A DNA stretch of 7,601 bases from an uncultured beta proteobacterium (lineage in GTDB: Bacteria > Pseudomonadota > Gammaproteobacteria > Burkholderiales > Burkholderiaceae), in the NCBI GenBank assembly GCA_903930665.1, contig CAIYZI010000077.1, positions 1 to 7,601 on the forward strand, given 5' to 3'. The position numbers were made by a program, and so were the translations under genes. Under the pieces are notes generated by a model, which was not told the origin of the DNA, ran no database searches, and saw only the letters and a list, made by a program, of their open reading frames with translations. Below are positions 7,041 through 7,601 of this stretch, one piece after another. Every line of letters begins with the position of its first letter. Positions within the stretch are counted from its first letter, which is position 1.

Positions 7041-7310
7041 TTAATCGGAGCTTGACTTGAAATTAGTTAATTTTTCAGCTACAAATTTTAGGAGCATTAG
7101 GGAGCTGCTGGGGATATCTAAGGGATCTAGTGGGCTGCTGGGATTTTCAAGATCTTGAATCAGAATATCGATCTCCGGGACCTCAAAGCCGGTATCGCTT
7201 AATTGGAAATCAAGATCGGACTTGCTGAGCTCGAGGAATATTTCACCTAAGAGCTTTTCGTCCCACTGGGAATTCTCGGTCAACTTGTTATCGGCAATGA
7301 TGTAGGTCTT
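7041..7310 (-). pseudogene. Fragment of a ParB-domain DNA methyltransferase (phage/island type), truncated at both ends
   Basis: The minus-strand frame reads KTYIIADNKLTENSQWDEKLL, with codons from about 7310 leftwards, then DTGFEVPEIDILIQDL and a Pro/Ser/Asp-rich linker. YIIADNKL followed by a W(D/N)(D/E)xLL helix is the end of the ParB/Srx-like domain that precedes the N4/N6 methylase domain in ParB-type methyltransferases of phages and islands. The ParB core (IxPYxxNxR, GHxR) is missing upstream and the methylase motifs (NPPY, GxG) are missing downstream. The last 20 or so residues (from about 7104 to the TAA at 7043-7041) are the antisense of the ATPase fragment and are not methyltransferase sequence. 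An apparent TTG start at 7283-7281 is internal to the motif (ADNK-L-TENS) and is not a true start. The linker DNA repeats GCTGCTGGG twice (7104-7112, 7134-7142), encoding its Ser/Pro repeats. Confidence 0.6.
7057..7158 (+). pseudogene. N-terminal scrap of an AAA/OLD-like ATPase; homology only to about 7104
   Basis: From TTG 7057 the plus strand reads MKLVNFSATNFRSIRE (taking TTG as Met). This matches the typical start of AAA_15/OLD-family and RecF/SMC-like ATPases (MKL...NFRSI...), in which this strand precedes the Walker A loop. A ribosome-binding site CGGAG (7046-7050) lies 6 nt upstream, supporting the start. After about 16 residues the match ends. The frame then reads LLGISKGSSGLLGFSRS to TGA 7156-7158, which is simply the antisense of the methyltransferase fragment. 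No Walker A or any catalytic part is present, so the piece cannot be active. The match is short, so the family call rests on the NFRSI start plus the ribosome-binding site. Confidence 0.45.
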
Positions 7311-7542
7311 TACTCCCGAGCAAGCTAGGTGGACATCAACGGAGGTTTGGCATCAAGATCAAGTGGGGTATTTTGATGAGGAAGGGTATTACATCCTAGA
7401 GTTTGATTACAACCAAGATCCTGAGTTGGTGATGGATATTCTCAAATATGGCTCGGCAGTTGAGGTTTTAGCGCCAATAAGTTTGCGAAACCGGGTGACT
7501 AAGGAGTTGGTAAATACCATGAGTAAATATGCTTTGGGGTAA
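7306..7542 (+). pseudogene. C-terminal fragment of a WYL-domain transcriptional regulator
   Basis: The plus-strand frame of 78 codons ending at TAA 7540-7542 reads FTPEQARWTSTEVWHQDQ, then GYFDEEGYYILEFDY, then DPELVMDILKYGSAVEVLAP and SLRNRVTKELVN. This is the typical end of WYL regulators, covering the end of the WYL fold and the WCX extension (RFxPxxARWVxExxWHPxQ..., ELVMDILxxGxxVEVLxPxxLR). The N-terminal winged helix and most of the WYL domain (normally about 200 more residues) are absent. An in-frame TAG at 7303-7305 stands just before the match, and no start codon follows it in a sensible place. Upstream sequence belongs to the opposite-strand methyltransferase piece. The C-terminal end itself looks intact, so the break is at its 5' side. 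Proteins of this kind often regulate DNA-damage or defence genes; this copy cannot bind DNA. Confidence 0.75.
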
Positions 7543-7601
7543 ATCTAGGTTATGTGTATTCGGTTTTTTTCTTTCAGTCTTAGCCTTGTGACATCACTCC
7601 G
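7543..7601. other. Non-coding tail at the right edge
   Basis: After the WYL-fragment stop there is a run of seven T (7564-7570), but no clear GC-rich stem before it, so a terminator is not supported. No gene start, RNA gene or repeat is recognisable in the remaining bases. Confidence 0.4.

Larger units (their letters stand above)
6915..7056. other. Unassigned spacer between gene fragments
   Basis: No protein family could be recognised in any frame of this 142-nt stretch. A plus-strand frame reads IYDLGTGNNREFHGSQGI and continues to a TAA at about 7041-7043, but it matches nothing I can name. The stretch contains a tandem decamer and a 12-bp palindrome, listed separately. Its right end supplies the leader and ribosome-binding site of the ATPase fragment at 7057. 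Confidence 0.4.

Noticed and set aside
6900..7043. Plus-strand frame with IYDLGTGN as a sugar epimerase end
   Set aside because: NLGTGxG-like wording occurs in GalE-type enzymes, but the residues on both sides do not fit that family.

Overview
The window is a moderately AT-rich piece of a bacterial accessory region. It is built around one complete type I restriction-modification operon and flanked by truncated genes. The WYL-regulator tail, the AlpA-like start and the HGG-motif protein are all of kinds common in Gammaproteobacteria and Betaproteobacteria. A proteobacterium with a genome of roughly 40-45% GC fits best; no marker here fixes a genus.

Layout, left to right. (1) 2-220 (+): the end of a gene resembling the DUF6998 family (GDYAE, then GVDAID, then YQVKGRR). 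Its frame stops soon after the conserved QVKGRR core, so it looks cut off at its 3' end. (2) 247-6309 (+): hsdM, hsdS, hsdR. They are packed with 0 and 3 nt between genes and have no accessory gene inserted. All expected motifs are present, so the system looks functional: HsdM/HsdS methylate host sites, and HsdR adds translocation and cleavage of unmodified DNA. (3) 6315-6632 (-): a small CRMHGG-motif protein of the kind seen in phages and islands. It converges on hsdR with only 5 nt between the stop codons.

(4) 6622-7542 is the most unusual part. The usual ORF view is nearly empty here, but reading all frames shows a chain of short, recognisable pieces of unrelated genes on both strands. They are: an AlpA-like start (6622-6696, -), a KdpB piece with the TGES motif (6768-6914, -), the first residues of an AAA/OLD-like ATPase (7057-about 7104, +), the linker after a ParB-like domain of a DNA methyltransferase (about 7105-7310, -), and the C-terminal end of a WYL-domain regulator (7306-7542, +). 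Each piece breaks off within its gene and abuts the next.

Together this suggests an integration or rearrangement hotspot. An intact restriction-modification cassette sits between a truncated gene on the left and a patchwork of decayed gene fragments on the right. An assembly artefact in the right part cannot be excluded from sequence alone. No tRNA, rRNA, CRISPR array, intact integrase or IS element was seen. The family names for the fragments rest on remembered motifs, not on a database search.
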